64,000 nucleotides of DNA from Ectothiorhodospiraceae bacterium BW-2 (GTDB lineage: Bacteria > Pseudomonadota > Gammaproteobacteria > Thiohalomonadales > Thiohalomonadaceae), in NCBI GenBank assembly GCA_008375315.1, contig CP032507.1, forward strand, positions 3,558,071 through 3,622,070. Reading direction: 5' to 3'. Of the stretch, positions 51,110-60,323 are shown piece after piece; positions within the stretch are counted from its first letter, which is position 1, and the number at the start of each line of letters is the position of its first letter. The position numbers and the translations under genes were made by a program. The notes beneath the pieces are model-generated. The model had not been told where the DNA came from. It saw only the letters and a list, made by a program, of their open reading frames with translations, and searched no databases.

Positions 51110-51212
51110 ATGAAAAAGCCAAGTATCAAGCAGTTGGCAGTGGGGGGAGTGATATTTCTGGCTGGCGTATTGTCGCTAGGCGGGGTCAACGCCTTCTTTG
51201 CCTACACCAACG
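51110..51212 (+). pseudogene. 5' part of a NapC/NirT-type cytochrome gene (interrupted)
   Basis: ATG at 51110 opens a short frame encoding a basic start, one membrane anchor (VGGVIFLAGVLSLGGVNAFF) and AYTN, exactly the N-terminal anchor expected of a NapC/NirT tetraheme quinol dehydrogenase. It is cut by the IS element at 51213; reading through gives GSCQVI and a stop. Joined to 53106-53599 the frame is intact (597 bp, 198 residues) and yields YTNEMEFCISCH across the junction, the normal context of the first heme. Confidence 0.85.
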
Positions 51213-51437
51213 GAAGCTGTCAAGTAATTTGAGACCAGTTGTTAAAAAAATAAAGCTCTAAATCTAGCCGGTGATTGCCACTGCCCTCACCGGCAAATTT
51301 CGCCTATGTTGAGTCATGACGCAACAAGGAGCGAACATGACCCTCATGGCCCTTTGCCGCAAGAGCCAAGCCCTTCAGCAAGGGGGAGCTGCAAGGCGAA
51401 CTGCAACCCCTAATCTAGGAACCTCCCTCCTGCACCG

Positions 51438-51502
51438 CGTTACCCACAGCCCGCCCCCCTACGATAATAAGGGGGTCTCCGGGGGGCGGGCTATGGATAA
51501 CG
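51438..51502. repeat. Large hairpin in the non-coding end of the IS element
   Basis: Arms 51438-51459 and 51481-51502 pair over 22 bp with two G-T wobbles, including a perfect 12-bp inner part (AGCCCGCCCCCC with GGGGGGCGGGCT). The 21-base loop is unpaired. It sits between orfB and the left end of the element. Confidence 0.85.
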
Positions 51503-51568
51503 CTCTGTCATTCAGCCACCACAACCGGCTAAAGCCATCGACGATAGACCCACTAGCGGCACCGTCAC

Positions 51569-52618
51569 TCATCTCTCCTTCGCTCTATTCAGGGTTGGAT
51601 AGTTGACCTCCAGCGACCCCACCCCCTCCTCCGGTAGAGCGGGGTTAATCCATACCTCAGTAGGGGGTTGCTTAACCTTGGGCTCACCATGAATAAAGCG
51701 TTTCGGATGCTGCTGATAGGCCTGCTTCAGCGCCTGTTCACGCTGCTCGCTAACCTCCTTGTAACGACCGGTAAATACCTGCTCTGGAGTGAACCACGCA
51801 ATCCCTCGATGGTGGTGGTGGAAACAGTACCAGTCAACATAGTCACTAAACCATATTCTGGCATGGTCAACTCCTGTAAATCGTTGAGGATAATCGGGTT
51901 GTTGCTTGAGTGTTTTAAATTGACTCTCGCTAAACGGATTGTCGTTACTGACTCGTGGACGGCTGTGGGAGCAGGTGATCCCCAGTTCGGCCATCAAGTC
52001 GAGATAGCCTCTGGCGGTCATCGGCACACCTCTATCCTGATGCAGTGTTAAGCCACTGAGCGCGACCCGATAGCGAGCCGCTGCGTCACTGATTAACAGC
52101 TTGGAGAGCTCACTATTCTCCTTCCTTGAGACCATCCAAGCCACAATAAAACGGCTGTAGAGATCCATCACCACATAGAGATTCAAGAAGTTACCCTGCT
52201 CTGTGGTGGGAAGCTTAGTGATATCCCATGTCCAAACCTCATTCGGGCGGGTCGCCCGTAATCGGGGGATAGCGTGTGATTTGGCCGGTTTTTGAGCTCG
52301 CCGCTCTCCCGTCTGTTGATTAGCACGAAGGATCCGATACATCGTACTGATTGAACAGTAATATTTCCCTTCATCCAGCAGGCTAGCATAGATCTCTGCC
52401 GGAGGTTGGTCATAGAATCGTTCGCTGTTCAAAAGCCCCAGAACGGCTTGCCTCTCTGCCTCACTCAGCGCATTGGCTGCGACGGGTCTTGGAAGGCTCG
52501 CTCGGGGGGAGACAACCGGAGCCTGTCGGCGGTAGTAGCCTGCACGCGAGAGCGCTAGGCTATCGCAAGCGGCTCTTATGCTCACCGAACTGGGGCACTC
52601 TTTTTCAACTAATCTCAT
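51569..52618 (-). CDS. IS3-family transposase OrfB (DDE integrase)
   Basis: A 349-residue integrase-type transposase subunit. An N-terminal HTH_21-like region (SIRAACDSLALSRAGYYRR) precedes the rve catalytic core with the first Asp in EVWTWDITKLP, the second in LTLHQDRGVP and the Glu in NPFSESQFKTLK. The tail after about 290 is charged and longer than usual. Its ATG overlaps the TGA of orfA (ATGA), so it may be made by coupling or by frameshifting as an OrfAB fusion. All catalytic residues are present, so the element may be active. Confidence 0.92.
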   Translation of the reverse strand: MRLVEKECPSSVSIRAACDSLALSRAGYYRRQAPVVSPRASLPRPVAANALSEAERQAVLGLLNSERFYDQPPAEIYASLLDEGKYYCSISTMYRILRANQQTGERRAQKPAKSHAIPRLRATRPNEVWTWDITKLPTTEQGNFLNLYVVMDLYSRFIVAWMVSRKENSELSKLLISDAAARYRVALSGLTLHQDRGVPMTARGYLDLMAELGITCSHSRPRVSNDNPFSESQFKTLKQQPDYPQRFTGVDHARIWFSDYVDWYCFHHHHRGIAWFTPEQVFTGRYKEVSEQREQALKQAYQQHPKRFIHGEPKVKQPPTEVWINPALPEEGVGSLEVNYPTLNRAKER

Positions 52619-53019
52619 AAGCTTATCTCTGTGTTCATCTGCTCCAATAAGCTGAAGGCTTTTTTTTGGAGCGCAATCACCCCTTCGGTCTGCTGTAACC
52701 GTTGGCTAAGACGCTGAATTTCCTTCTTTAAACGCTCTATCTCCTTATCTCGCTTGTCTAGGCTCGGTTTGCGACCACTCTGTTTCCCTTTCAGGCCAGC
52801 CTGCCCCTGTGCTTGCAGTTGTCGGCGCCATTTGGTCAGATGGGAGCTGTAGATCTGCTCTTTGCGCAGCAGCTCGCCTAGCTGACCCGGCTCCTTGCAC
52901 TGCTCTGCTTCTGCTAGGATCCGAAGCTTCTCTTCCTCACTAAATTTGCGGTAGGAGCGCTTCTCTTCATCGGGGTCGGTAACCTCGTTGGAGGGTAAAA
53001 CGGTAGTATCTTTGGGCAT
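52615..53019 (-). CDS. IS3-family transposase OrfA (HTH protein)
   Basis: A 134-residue DNA-binding subunit with an HTH_Tnp_1-type domain (FSEEEKLRILAEAEQC then LGELLRKEQIYSSHLTKWRR) and a C-terminal leucine-rich coiled coil (IERLKKEIQRLSQRLQQTE). ATG at 53019 is preferred because AGGAG lies 7 bp upstream; a longer frame reaches 53058. It recognises the element ends together with OrfB. Confidence 0.88.
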   Translation of the reverse strand: MPKDTTVLPSNEVTDPDEEKRSYRKFSEEEKLRILAEAEQCKEPGQLGELLRKEQIYSSHLTKWRRQLQAQGQAGLKGKQSGRKPSLDKRDKEIERLKKEIQRLSQRLQQTEGVIALQKKAFSLLEQMNTEISL

Positions 53020-53105
53020 CGTGTATCTCCTCTGTTGCCCCCCTGATTCTACATTCATTTCTCATCAGGGGTGGTCTCAGGGTATCTTGACACTCAGGGC
53101 CAACG

Positions 53106-53599
53106 AGATGGAGTTCTGCATTAGCTGCCACACGATGCAGGTTAACTACAAAGAGTACCAACAGACATGGCACTACAAAAACCCCTCCGGCGTCCAAGCC
53201 ACCTGCGCTGACTGCCATGTGCCGAAAGAGTTCTTCCCCAAGGTGAAGGCCAAAATTCTAGCGGTGAAGGATATCTACCACGAAATCATCGGCACTATCG
53301 ATACGCCAGAGAAGTATGAAGCCCACCGCTGGGATATGGCTAGCCGAGTCTGGGCTAAAATGGAGGCGAGCGATTCACGCGAGTGTCGTAGCTGCCACGA
53401 TTACGGCAATATGGATACCGCTGAACAGGGCAGATTAGCCCGGAAAAAGCATGATCGTGCAGCGCTAGAGGGTAAAACCTGTATAGAGTGCCATAAAGGG
53501 CTTGCTCACGAACTTCCAGTCGAGCCTGAACAGCTCGACAATGCAGCCTCGGCTGCCCCACCACAACTTTCGCTGAACACCAAAGAGAGTTTTCATTAA
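53106..53599 (+). pseudogene. 3' part of a NapC/NirT-type tetraheme cytochrome gene (interrupted)
   Basis: Encodes the heme domain separated from its anchor by the IS element. Four CxxCH motifs are present: CISCH, CADCH, CRSCH and CIECH, with the NapC/NirT spacing and the segment AHRWDMASRVWAKMEASDSR between the second and third. The intact protein would take electrons from or to the quinol pool for FccAB. Without the anchor and signal it cannot be exported normally. It lies 20 bp upstream of fccA. Confidence 0.87.
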
Positions 53600-53619
53600 A
53601 CCACGAGGAGAGATGATAG

Positions 53620-54210
53620 ATGAAATTTAAACTCATCATGCATAGTCTGCTAGTTGCCGGTGCTGTCACCATGGCAACTTCGGCCACTGCGGCAACCCCA
53701 ACCGCCGAAATGCTCGGCAATACCTGCGCCGGCTGCCACGGTATCGATGGCTCCAGTAACGGCCCGGCGATTCCTAGTATCGCCGGTATTGATGTTGACT
53801 ATTTTATCGAGTCGATGACATTGTATCAATCTAACGAGCGCCCCTCGACCATTATGGGTCGTATCGCCAGAGGCTACACTGCACAAGAGATCGAGCTAAT
53901 GGCAGAGTTTTTTAACACCAAAAAGTTAAAAACGATCGATCAGACAACCGATGCTGCTTTAGCGGCAAAAGGTGCCTCGCTGCATGATCGTTTCTGCGAA
54001 AAGTGTCACGAAGAGGGTGGCAGGATCGCTGATGGTTCGGCTATTTTAGCCGCACAGATGCTGCCCTACCTTGAGTACTCCATGACCGACTTTAATAGCG
54101 GTATGCGTGATATGCCACGCAAGATGAAGAGCAAAATGCAGGATGTCAAAGAGAAGTATGGCGACGACGGCTTTAAACAGCTTGTCCACTTCTACGCCAG
54201 CCAAAAGTAA
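53620..54210 (+). CDS. fccA: Flavocytochrome c sulfide dehydrogenase, cytochrome subunit
   Basis: A 196-residue periplasmic diheme cytochrome. Signal peptide about 1-25 (LLVAGAVTMATSATAATPTA); heme sites CAGCH and CEKCH, each followed by class I cytochrome features (distal Met in PSTIMGR and RDMPRKM). It accepts electrons from the FAD subunit encoded 16 bp downstream and passes them to the electron chain. AGGAG precedes the start. In frame and intact, so transcription from a promoter upstream or in the IS would still allow FccAB production. Confidence 0.9.
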   Translation: MKFKLIMHSLLVAGAVTMATSATAATPTAEMLGNTCAGCHGIDGSSNGPAIPSIAGIDVDYFIESMTLYQSNERPSTIMGRIARGYTAQEIELMAEFFNTKKLKTIDQTTDAALAAKGASLHDRFCEKCHEEGGRIADGSAILAAQMLPYLEYSMTDFNSGMRDMPRKMKSKMQDVKEKYGDDGFKQLVHFYASQK

Positions 54211-54226
54211 TTGAGGAGGATATCTA

Positions 54227-55543
54227 ATGAGTCAATTTACCCGTCGTAATTTTCTAAAACTCTCCGGTGCGGCTGCGGCCGTTAGTACCTTTGCCTGCTC
54301 TACCGCTCCGGCTATCGCTAGCAACAAAAAGAGGGTAGTCGTTGTCGGGGGCGGTATTGGGGGGGCTACGGCCGCCAAATATCTGCGCCTAATGGATAGC
54401 AGCATCGAAGTTACCCTCATTGAGGCTAATAAGGATTACTACACCTGCTTTATGAGCAATGAAGTCCTCAGTGGCGAGCGCGATATTGACAATATCAAGT
54501 TTGGCTACAGTGGCCTAAAAGGGCATGGTGTGACTGTGGTCCACGCCAAAGTGACCGGAATTGATGCCGATAAACAGAGGGTGATGACCGATAGCGGCGA
54601 CACATTTGCTTATGATCGCTGTATCGTCTCCCCTGGGGTCAGTTTCCGCTACGATCTAATTGAAGGCTATGACGAAACCGTCGCCGAAACGATTCCCCAT
54701 GCTTGGAAAGCCGGCTCCCAAACCGTCACCCTACGCAAGCAGTTAGAGGCGATGCAGGATGGCGGCACAGTCGTGATTGCCCCTCCCCCCAACCCTTTCC
54801 GCTGCCCTCCTGGCCCCTATGAGCGGGCCTCTCAAATTGCTCACTACCTCAAAAGCCACAAGCCGAAATCGAAACTTTTGATTGTCGATCCTAAGCCGGC
54901 CTTCTCCAAAAAGGGGCTGTTTGAAGCTGGCTGGCGTAAATATTACGGCTACGGCACCTCCAATGCCATGATTGAGTGGCATAGCACCCCTAGCGGCTCT
55001 GATGACAATGTGTTGAAAGAGCTTGATGCCTCAACCAAAACCATTATGACTGGCTTCAATGAGTATAAAGCTGATGTACTCAATATCATTCCAGCTCAAA
55101 CGGCTGGGATGATTGCCAAAACTGCCGGCCTGACAGATAACTCTGGCTGGTGTCCTGTCAATATGATGACATTTGAGTCAACTCTACAGAAAAATATCCA
55201 TGTTATCGGTGATGCGGCGATCCAAAGTCCACTACCTAAATCGGGGTACGCTGCGAACTCCGAAGCTAAGGTCTGCGTTTCGGCCATTATTGCCCTGCTC
55301 AATGACATGCAGGTGCCACAGCCCTCCTATGTCAACACCTGCTACAGCGTGATCCACCCCGGAGACGGCATCTCGGTGGCTGCTGTCTATCGCTACAATA
55401 ACGCTACCGGCAAGGTTGAATCGGTTGAAGGGTCGGGCGGCCTGACACCGGGGTACGATGATACCACCATGGAGATGCGTGCCCGTGAAGAGCAGTACGC
55501 CCACTCTTGGTTTAACAACATCACTGCCGATGTCTTTAGTTAA
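54227..55543 (+). CDS. fccB: Flavocytochrome c sulfide dehydrogenase, FAD subunit
   Basis: A 438-residue periplasmic flavoprotein that oxidises sulfide to sulfur/polysulfide. A Tat signal is clear ([14 protein letters not shown]). FAD site [16 protein letters not shown] follows; the cysteine that carries covalent FAD is in [11 protein letters not shown]; the redox-active cysteines are in [12 protein letters not shown] and SGWCPVN; the C-terminal [21 protein letters not shown] is the second flavin contact. Length and motifs match Allochromatium-type FccB. It ends the operon, followed by a terminator. Confidence 0.95.
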   Translation: MSQFTRRNFLKLSGAAAAVSTFACSTAPAIASNKKRVVVVGGGIGGATAAKYLRLMDSSIEVTLIEANKDYYTCFMSNEVLSGERDIDNIKFGYSGLKGHGVTVVHAKVTGIDADKQRVMTDSGDTFAYDRCIVSPGVSFRYDLIEGYDETVAETIPHAWKAGSQTVTLRKQLEAMQDGGTVVIAPPPNPFRCPPGPYERASQIAHYLKSHKPKSKLLIVDPKPAFSKKGLFEAGWRKYYGYGTSNAMIEWHSTPSGSDDNVLKELDASTKTIMTGFNEYKADVLNIIPAQTAGMIAKTAGLTDNSGWCPVNMMTFESTLQKNIHVIGDAAIQSPLPKSGYAANSEAKVCVSAIIALLNDMQVPQPSYVNTCYSVIHPGDGISVAAVYRYNNATGKVESVEGSGGLTPGYDDTTMEMRAREEQYAHSWFNNITADVFS

Positions 55544-55567
55544 ACCGTTCAGAGCAGCACGCTGATA

Positions 55568-55595
55568 AAACGGGGCACATCGCCCCGTTTTTTTT
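55568..55595 (+). terminator. Rho-independent terminator after fccB
   Basis: Stem AAACGGGGC (55568-55576) with GCCCCGTTT (55582-55590), 5-base loop, then a run of T to 55595. Confidence 0.92.
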
Positions 55596-55641
55596 AGCCG
55601 CAATGTGCGAAAATAGCCCCGTTCAACTAACGGAGATAGAG

Positions 55642-56505
55642 ATGAGTGCCAAAATCATTGACGGCAAGGCAGTTGCAGCCCAACTACGGTATCAACTTCA
55701 ACAACAACTTTCCCATCACCGACAACAGGGCTCTGCCCCCCCCGGCCTAGCTGTCATACTCATTGGAGACGATGCGGCATCGACGCTCTATGTCGCCAAT
55801 AAACGCAAAGCGTGTGCCGAAATCGGTATCCATTCGATAGCGCACGATCTACCAAATAGCACAACAGAGAGTGAACTACTGCATCTTATCGATACTTTAA
55901 ATGCTGATAGCTCGATTCACGGCATATTGGTACAGTTTCCCCTCCCCTCCCACATTAATAGCGCAACGATCATCGAACGGATTAAACCGCAGAAGGATGT
56001 GGATGGTTTTCACCCCTACAATATTGGTCGGCTAGCCGTCAGAATGCCGACGCTGCGCTCCTGCACCCCCTATGGGGTCATGAAGCTACTACAGAGTATA
56101 GAGACCCCCTTTAAAGGCCAGGATGCGGTTGTCATCGGTGCCTCGAACCATGTTGGCCGACCGATGGTGCTGGAGCTGATGCTCGCTGGCGCGACGGTCA
56201 CCTGTTGCCACCGTTTTAGCCGAGATAGTAGTGACCATATTCGTCGCGCCGATATCGTCATTGCTGCGGTGGGGAAAGCGGGGCTGGTTAAAGGGGCGTG
56301 GATTAAGCCGGGTTCTACCGTTATCGACATTGGCATTAACCGACTAGAGAGTGGTCAACTAGTCGGCGATGTAGAGTTTGACGCAGCCGCAGAGCGAGCA
56401 GGCTGGATTACCCCAGTCCCCGGTGGTGTCGGCCCGATGACTGTCGCTACGCTAATGGAAAATACCCTCAAAGCGGCGCTAATACAGCAGCAGGTGCAGC
56501 CATAG
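55642..56505 (+). CDS. folD: Methylenetetrahydrofolate dehydrogenase/cyclohydrolase
   Basis: Bifunctional C1-folate enzyme of 287 residues interconverting methylene-, methenyl- and formyl-tetrahydrofolate with NADP. Family motifs: [13 protein letters not shown] with the catalytic Lys, [28 protein letters not shown], the cofactor loop [14 protein letters not shown], and [21 protein letters not shown] at 55642 is chosen (GGAG 7 bp upstream); the frame extends to 55603 but that part overlaps the terminator region and lacks similarity. Monocistronic. Confidence 0.96.
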   Translation: MSAKIIDGKAVAAQLRYQLQQQLSHHRQQGSAPPGLAVILIGDDAASTLYVANKRKACAEIGIHSIAHDLPNSTTESELLHLIDTLNADSSIHGILVQFPLPSHINSATIIERIKPQKDVDGFHPYNIGRLAVRMPTLRSCTPYGVMKLLQSIETPFKGQDAVVIGASNHVGRPMVLELMLAGATVTCCHRFSRDSSDHIRRADIVIAAVGKAGLVKGAWIKPGSTVIDIGINRLESGQLVGDVEFDAAAERAGWITPVPGGVGPMTVATLMENTLKAALIQQQVQP

Positions 56506-56510
56506 CCCTA

Positions 56511-56885
56511 TCAGGCAACTAGATCGATATGCTCCGCTGCCGACTCCTTTGCAGCGGGAGCGGCGTGGCTATAACTGACTCGATCGGGGCGACCATCACC
56601 GTCGACATCAAAAATAAATCGGCTTTGGGTCAACTCTGAGCCACTGCCAAACAGTTTCAGCACAACGGGATCGTACCCCCCCTGATTGGCGGCTGCTTGG
56701 TGCTCTATGCGAATACGGACAGCCGCAGCCGAGAGCTCAACGCTATCTCGATCATGATAGCGACCCGAGCTCCCCTCAGGAGCCGACCAGAATCGAACCG
56801 CCTCCCCGCTACTATTTAAGCTCAACAGAGGCCGTGGGTGTGGGTGTGGAGCGGTTAACTCAACGGTTAGGCTGTTCATGATCAA
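56511..56885 (-). CDS. Small uncharacterised protein with a calcium-loop-like motif
   Basis: A 124-residue protein I do not recognise. It has no signal peptide or membrane helix. The middle looks beta-rich (VELSAAAVRIRIEHQ), and FDVDGDGRPDRV resembles the DxDGDGxxD loop of dockerin/FG-GAP calcium sites. It is antiparallel to folD, ending 5 bp away, and divergent from the GAK cluster. It is probably a real gene because the frame uses native CTA-type codons sensibly, but nothing more can be said. Confidence 0.5.
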   Translation of the reverse strand: MIMNSLTVELTAPHPHPRPLLSLNSSGEAVRFWSAPEGSSGRYHDRDSVELSAAAVRIRIEHQAAANQGGYDPVVLKLFGSGSELTQSRFIFDVDGDGRPDRVSYSHAAPAAKESAAEHIDLVA

Positions 56886-57014
56886 ATCCCCCAGTTATTG
56901 TGGTTTCTCTACCCCATTTAGCGGACTTAGCACCACTTTTTGAACCTCCGTCACTGAAAAATAGGTTACACTTAGCGGCTCTAGCGATTACGATTACTAC
57001 CACAACCTACACCG

Positions 57015-58220
57015 ATGTCATCACACCACTGCTCTGTCACACTCTGCCGCCGCATTACCATTCCAGACCAGCTCCGACTGGAGCGCTACCAACGCGCCCC
57101 TGAACTCGCCCCATCCCTACTCTTTTTCAGTGGGGGCTCGGCACTGCTGCCGCTCAGTCGGGTGCTGAAACGCTACAGCCACAACTCTATCCATCTGGTC
57201 ACCCCGTTTGACTCTGGGGGTAGTTCGGCCACACTACGCCAAGCGTTCAATATGCCCTCTATCGGCGATCTGCGCAGCCGACTCATGGCCCTAGCCGACG
57301 ATACCATTACCGGACACCCAGAGGTCTATCGCCTCTTTAACCACCGCTTTGCGACCACCGATAGCGACAAACGGCTACATCGAGAACTCAAGCGACTCAT
57401 CGATGGCCGCAATCCCCTCATACATTCGATCTCCAATCCGATGCGGCGCCTAATTCGTAACCAGCTCGGCTTTTTTTATGAGGCGATGCCGGCGCAGTTT
57501 AAGCTACAAGGGGCCAGCATCGGTAATCTGATTCTAACCGGCGGTTATCTCAATAATCATCGCCACCTAGAGCCGATTATCTTCCTCTTCTCCAAGCTAG
57601 TCGCGGCACGGGGCACCGTAAAAGCGACCGTTAGCGACCACCTCCACCTCGCCGCTACGCTAGCCGATGGCAGTCGAGTTATCGGCCAGCACCAACTGAC
57701 CGGCAAAGAGGCCCCTCCGCTCCGCTCACCTATTGAGACGCTATCGCTAGTTCACCCCCACCATCCGACTCAGGAGGCGAGTTGTAAAATCAGCAAACGC
57801 ACCCGTAAACTGATTCAGAGTGCGGAGCTAATCTGCTACCCCCCCGGCAGCTTCTACAGCAGCCTCATCGCCAACCTCCTCCCCGAAGGGGTAGGGGCGA
57901 CCCTTGCTGCTAGCCCCAGCCCCAAAATCTACATTCCTAACTTAGGTGCCGATCCTGAGCAGATCGGGCTGTCGCTTAACGATCAGGTGACGCTGCTGCT
58001 CCACTATCTGCGTCGCGGGCTACCCCACTCGATCACTAACCATCAACTGCTCAATACGGTACTTATCGACAGCGAGCGTGGCAGCTATGGCTCCCACCTC
58101 TCCACCAATTTAATGCGCAAATATGGCATTCAAATGATCGATACCCGTCTTATTAGCCGTAAAAGCGCCCCCTACTACGATCCAGAACGGCTCACTCGGG
58201 CACTACTATCGCTGGTATAG
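57015..58220 (+). CDS. GAK-system CofD-like protein
   Basis: A 401-residue protein of the CofD/YvcK superfamily. The nucleotide-sugar-type binding loop is LLFFSGGSALLPLSRVLKRY near 33-52, followed by TPFDSGGSSATLRQAFNMPS and the conserved GDLRSRLMALAD; later SIGNLILTGGYL and LLPEGVGATL. This matches the CofD-like member of the so-called GAK gene set (ATP-grasp, amphi-Trp, kinase). CofD itself transfers a lactyl-phospho group; the substrate of this subgroup is unknown. It starts a 6.6-kb cluster on one strand. Confidence 0.8.
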   Translation: MSSHHCSVTLCRRITIPDQLRLERYQRAPELAPSLLFFSGGSALLPLSRVLKRYSHNSIHLVTPFDSGGSSATLRQAFNMPSIGDLRSRLMALADDTITGHPEVYRLFNHRFATTDSDKRLHRELKRLIDGRNPLIHSISNPMRRLIRNQLGFFYEAMPAQFKLQGASIGNLILTGGYLNNHRHLEPIIFLFSKLVAARGTVKATVSDHLHLAATLADGSRVIGQHQLTGKEAPPLRSPIETLSLVHPHHPTQEASCKISKRTRKLIQSAELICYPPGSFYSSLIANLLPEGVGATLAASPSPKIYIPNLGADPEQIGLSLNDQVTLLLHYLRRGLPHSITNHQLLNTVLIDSERGSYGSHLSTNLMRKYGIQMIDTRLISRKSAPYYDPERLTRALLSLV

Positions 58221-58289
58221 CGCCAGCGGGAGTGTTAGAGTGTCATTAAAGTGTCATTTTAGTATAGAGACAAGGGAGCCAGAACAGAG

Positions 58290-59177
58290 ATGAGTAGAGT
58301 GGCAGTTATCGGCATTCCCGGCAGCTGGTCAACCGAAACCCTTGCCGATGCGGTCGAGGCCAGTGGTCGCGAGCGCATTGTGGTCGATATGGGGGAGGTG
58401 GTCGCCGATATGCAGCAGGGGACGCTGCTGTTTCAGGGGATTGATCTATGCCAATTGGATGGCCTGCTGGTAAAAAAAATCAGTGCTGACTACTCCCCCC
58501 ACACTCTCGATCGGTTGGAGCTACTCCGACTAGCCGAAGCTGCTGGGGTGCGAGTATTTAGTCCTGCCATCGAGATATTGCGTCTAGTTGATCGCCTTAG
58601 CTGTACGACGACCCTTCGTAACGGCGCTATCCCCATGCCACCGACCACCCTCTGCGAATCGATACCGCAGGCGGTCGCGACGATTCAGCGCTACGGCGAG
58701 GCGGTACTCAAACCGCTCTACTCGACGAAAGCACGCGGGATGGTGCTGCTCCATGCCGATGAGGGCGAGACGGCTCTCACCGAGAAGTTACACCACTACC
58801 AGCGACTCCATCCGCTACTCTATATTCAACAAAAAATAGCGCTGCCGGGGAGAGATTTGGGCATGGTCTTTATGGGGGGGGAGTATCTCGGCACCTATAC
58901 CCGTATTAAGCCGGAGGGTAGCTGGAACTCGACTATCCATAGTGGCGGTCGCTACGGTGCCTATGAGGCAACAGCGGAGCTGATTGAGCTGGCTCAACGC
59001 GCCCAAGCGCTCTTTAAGCTCGACTTTACTACCGTCGATATCGTCGAAACCGCCGCTGGCCCGATGGTCTTTGAGGTCTCGGCCTTTGGCGGTTTTCGTG
59101 GTCTCAAAGAGGGGTTGGGCATAGATGTCGCCGAGCGCTATGTTGACTATGTCCTACAGCAGCTAAAGAGATCATAG
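58290..59177 (+). CDS. GAK-system ATP-grasp enzyme
   Basis: A 295-residue ATP-grasp ligase of RimK-like shape. Visible: LRLVDRLSCTTTLRNGAIPM (substrate entry), AVLKPLYSTKARGM (ATP-binding Lys), LLYIQQKIALPGRDLGMVFM and the magnesium region DFTTVDIVETAAGPMVFEVS with acidic ligands. ATP-grasp enzymes activate a carboxylate as acyl phosphate and join it to an amine or thiol, so a peptide-like modification is possible. It is 69 bp after the CofD-like gene and 5 bp before the kinase. Confidence 0.82.
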   Translation: MSRVAVIGIPGSWSTETLADAVEASGRERIVVDMGEVVADMQQGTLLFQGIDLCQLDGLLVKKISADYSPHTLDRLELLRLAEAAGVRVFSPAIEILRLVDRLSCTTTLRNGAIPMPPTTLCESIPQAVATIQRYGEAVLKPLYSTKARGMVLLHADEGETALTEKLHHYQRLHPLLYIQQKIALPGRDLGMVFMGGEYLGTYTRIKPEGSWNSTIHSGGRYGAYEATAELIELAQRAQALFKLDFTTVDIVETAAGPMVFEVSAFGGFRGLKEGLGIDVAERYVDYVLQQLKRS

Positions 59178-59182
59178 TTGTC

Positions 59183-60304
59183 GTGAAGAGTCCCTATACC
59201 AGTGCCGAATTTGCCGCCTATCTGCACCGTAGCGCCCCGCCGCTGCTCGATGAGAGGCCGCTACTATTCACGCTCCACCAGCGACCACTACTCATTCAGA
59301 GCAACGCCCCGAAACTACTCCAGCAACTACAGCGCTACTTCGGCTCCTATATCACCCTCCCCTCACCTGAACAGCAGAGTAGCGCAACGCCCCGCATCAC
59401 CCTGCTAGAGGCTCCCCCCTTTAGTGGCGATCCCGCCCTGCCGTTACAGGTGTGGCCACACGAGGCGGGAAAACAGGGCCGTAAGGAGGCGTGGTTTGAT
59501 CTGAGCGATGGCCGCCTCATCCATAAGGTGCGCAGCGGGGTACTGTTTCTACAACACCCACACCACCTGACAGCCTTCGGCCCCTGTCTAGCCCATGAGA
59601 GTCAAATCATTAACTTCATTTTAGTACAGTCGATGAACAGCTTGCAGCAGCAGGGGTGGCTTATTTGTCACGCTAGCGGGCTAGATCGCAACGGCGAAGG
59701 GCTAGCGATTGCCGGGGTGTCCGGTGGCGGCAAATCGACCCTCATGCTCAAACTGCTAGAGGAGGAGTCGATCCGTTTTGTCAGTAATGATCGCCTCTTT
59801 CTGCGCCGCGATAGCCACGGCATCCCTATCGCAAGAGGCATACCCAAACTACCTCGAATCAACCCGGGCACCATTATCCACAATCGACGACTCCAGCCGC
59901 TGCTCTCGGCATCGAGGCGCGAGCAGCTACGACAGCTCCCCTCTGCCGAGCTGCGCCAACTGGAGGAGAAGTACGATGTCGATATAGAGCGATTTTATGG
60001 CCAAGGGCGCATGAGAGACTCTACCACACTGCGTCGGCTACTCCTGCTTAACTGGTCGCCCCGACAGGGGGAGGCACTACGGCTACAGCCGGTTGATCTC
60101 GAACAGCGTCAAGAGCTGCTCAAAGGGATCATGAAATCTCCCGGCCCCTTTTTTCATACCACCGAGGGGCATTACCAGCAGCCTCGGGATGAGATAGCGA
60201 TCGCCCCCTATCTACAACAGCTACAGGGTGTTGAGATCTATGAGGCGACAGGAACTATCGATTTTGAGAAGCTACAGCAGCTCTGTTACCAACAACTGAT
60301 TTAA
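59183..60304 (+). CDS. HprK-related kinase B (GAK system)
   Basis: A 373-residue protein with an HPr-kinase-like P-loop domain in its second half: Walker A IAGVSGGGKSTLM at about 174-186 and RFVSNDRLFLRR as the next strand with the acidic residue. The N-terminal ~150 residues are unassigned. HprK-related kinases of this kind sit next to CofD-like and ATP-grasp genes in many proteobacteria; they probably phosphorylate a protein or small molecule in the same pathway. Starts at GTG 59183. Confidence 0.8.
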   Translation: MKSPYTSAEFAAYLHRSAPPLLDERPLLFTLHQRPLLIQSNAPKLLQQLQRYFGSYITLPSPEQQSSATPRITLLEAPPFSGDPALPLQVWPHEAGKQGRKEAWFDLSDGRLIHKVRSGVLFLQHPHHLTAFGPCLAHESQIINFILVQSMNSLQQQGWLICHASGLDRNGEGLAIAGVSGGGKSTLMLKLLEEESIRFVSNDRLFLRRDSHGIPIARGIPKLPRINPGTIIHNRRLQPLLSASRREQLRQLPSAELRQLEEKYDVDIERFYGQGRMRDSTTLRRLLLLNWSPRQGEALRLQPVDLEQRQELLKGIMKSPGPFFHTTEGHYQQPRDEIAIAPYLQQLQGVEIYEATGTIDFEKLQQLCYQQLI

Positions 60305-60323
60305 TTGCAACCGGAGGAGTCGT

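Larger units (their letters stand above)
51213..53099 (-). mobile_element. IS3-family insertion sequence inside the NapC-type gene
   Basis: About 1.89 kb bearing orfA and orfB transposase genes. Inverted ends are recognisable: TGTCAAG-5 bp-TGAGACC at 51218-51236 and the complementary copy (TGTCAAG-6 bp-TGAGACC on the minus strand) at 53073-53092. CCAACG flanks the element on both sides (51207-51212 and 53100-53105), a probable target duplication; 5 and 7 bp lie between it and the inverted repeats, so the exact ends are uncertain. The ~340 bp beyond orfB are non-coding and contain a large hairpin. Confidence 0.88.

Noticed and set aside
51316..51606. 96-codon open frame in the IS element
   Set aside because: Runs through the large hairpin and has no recognisable sequence; not convincing.
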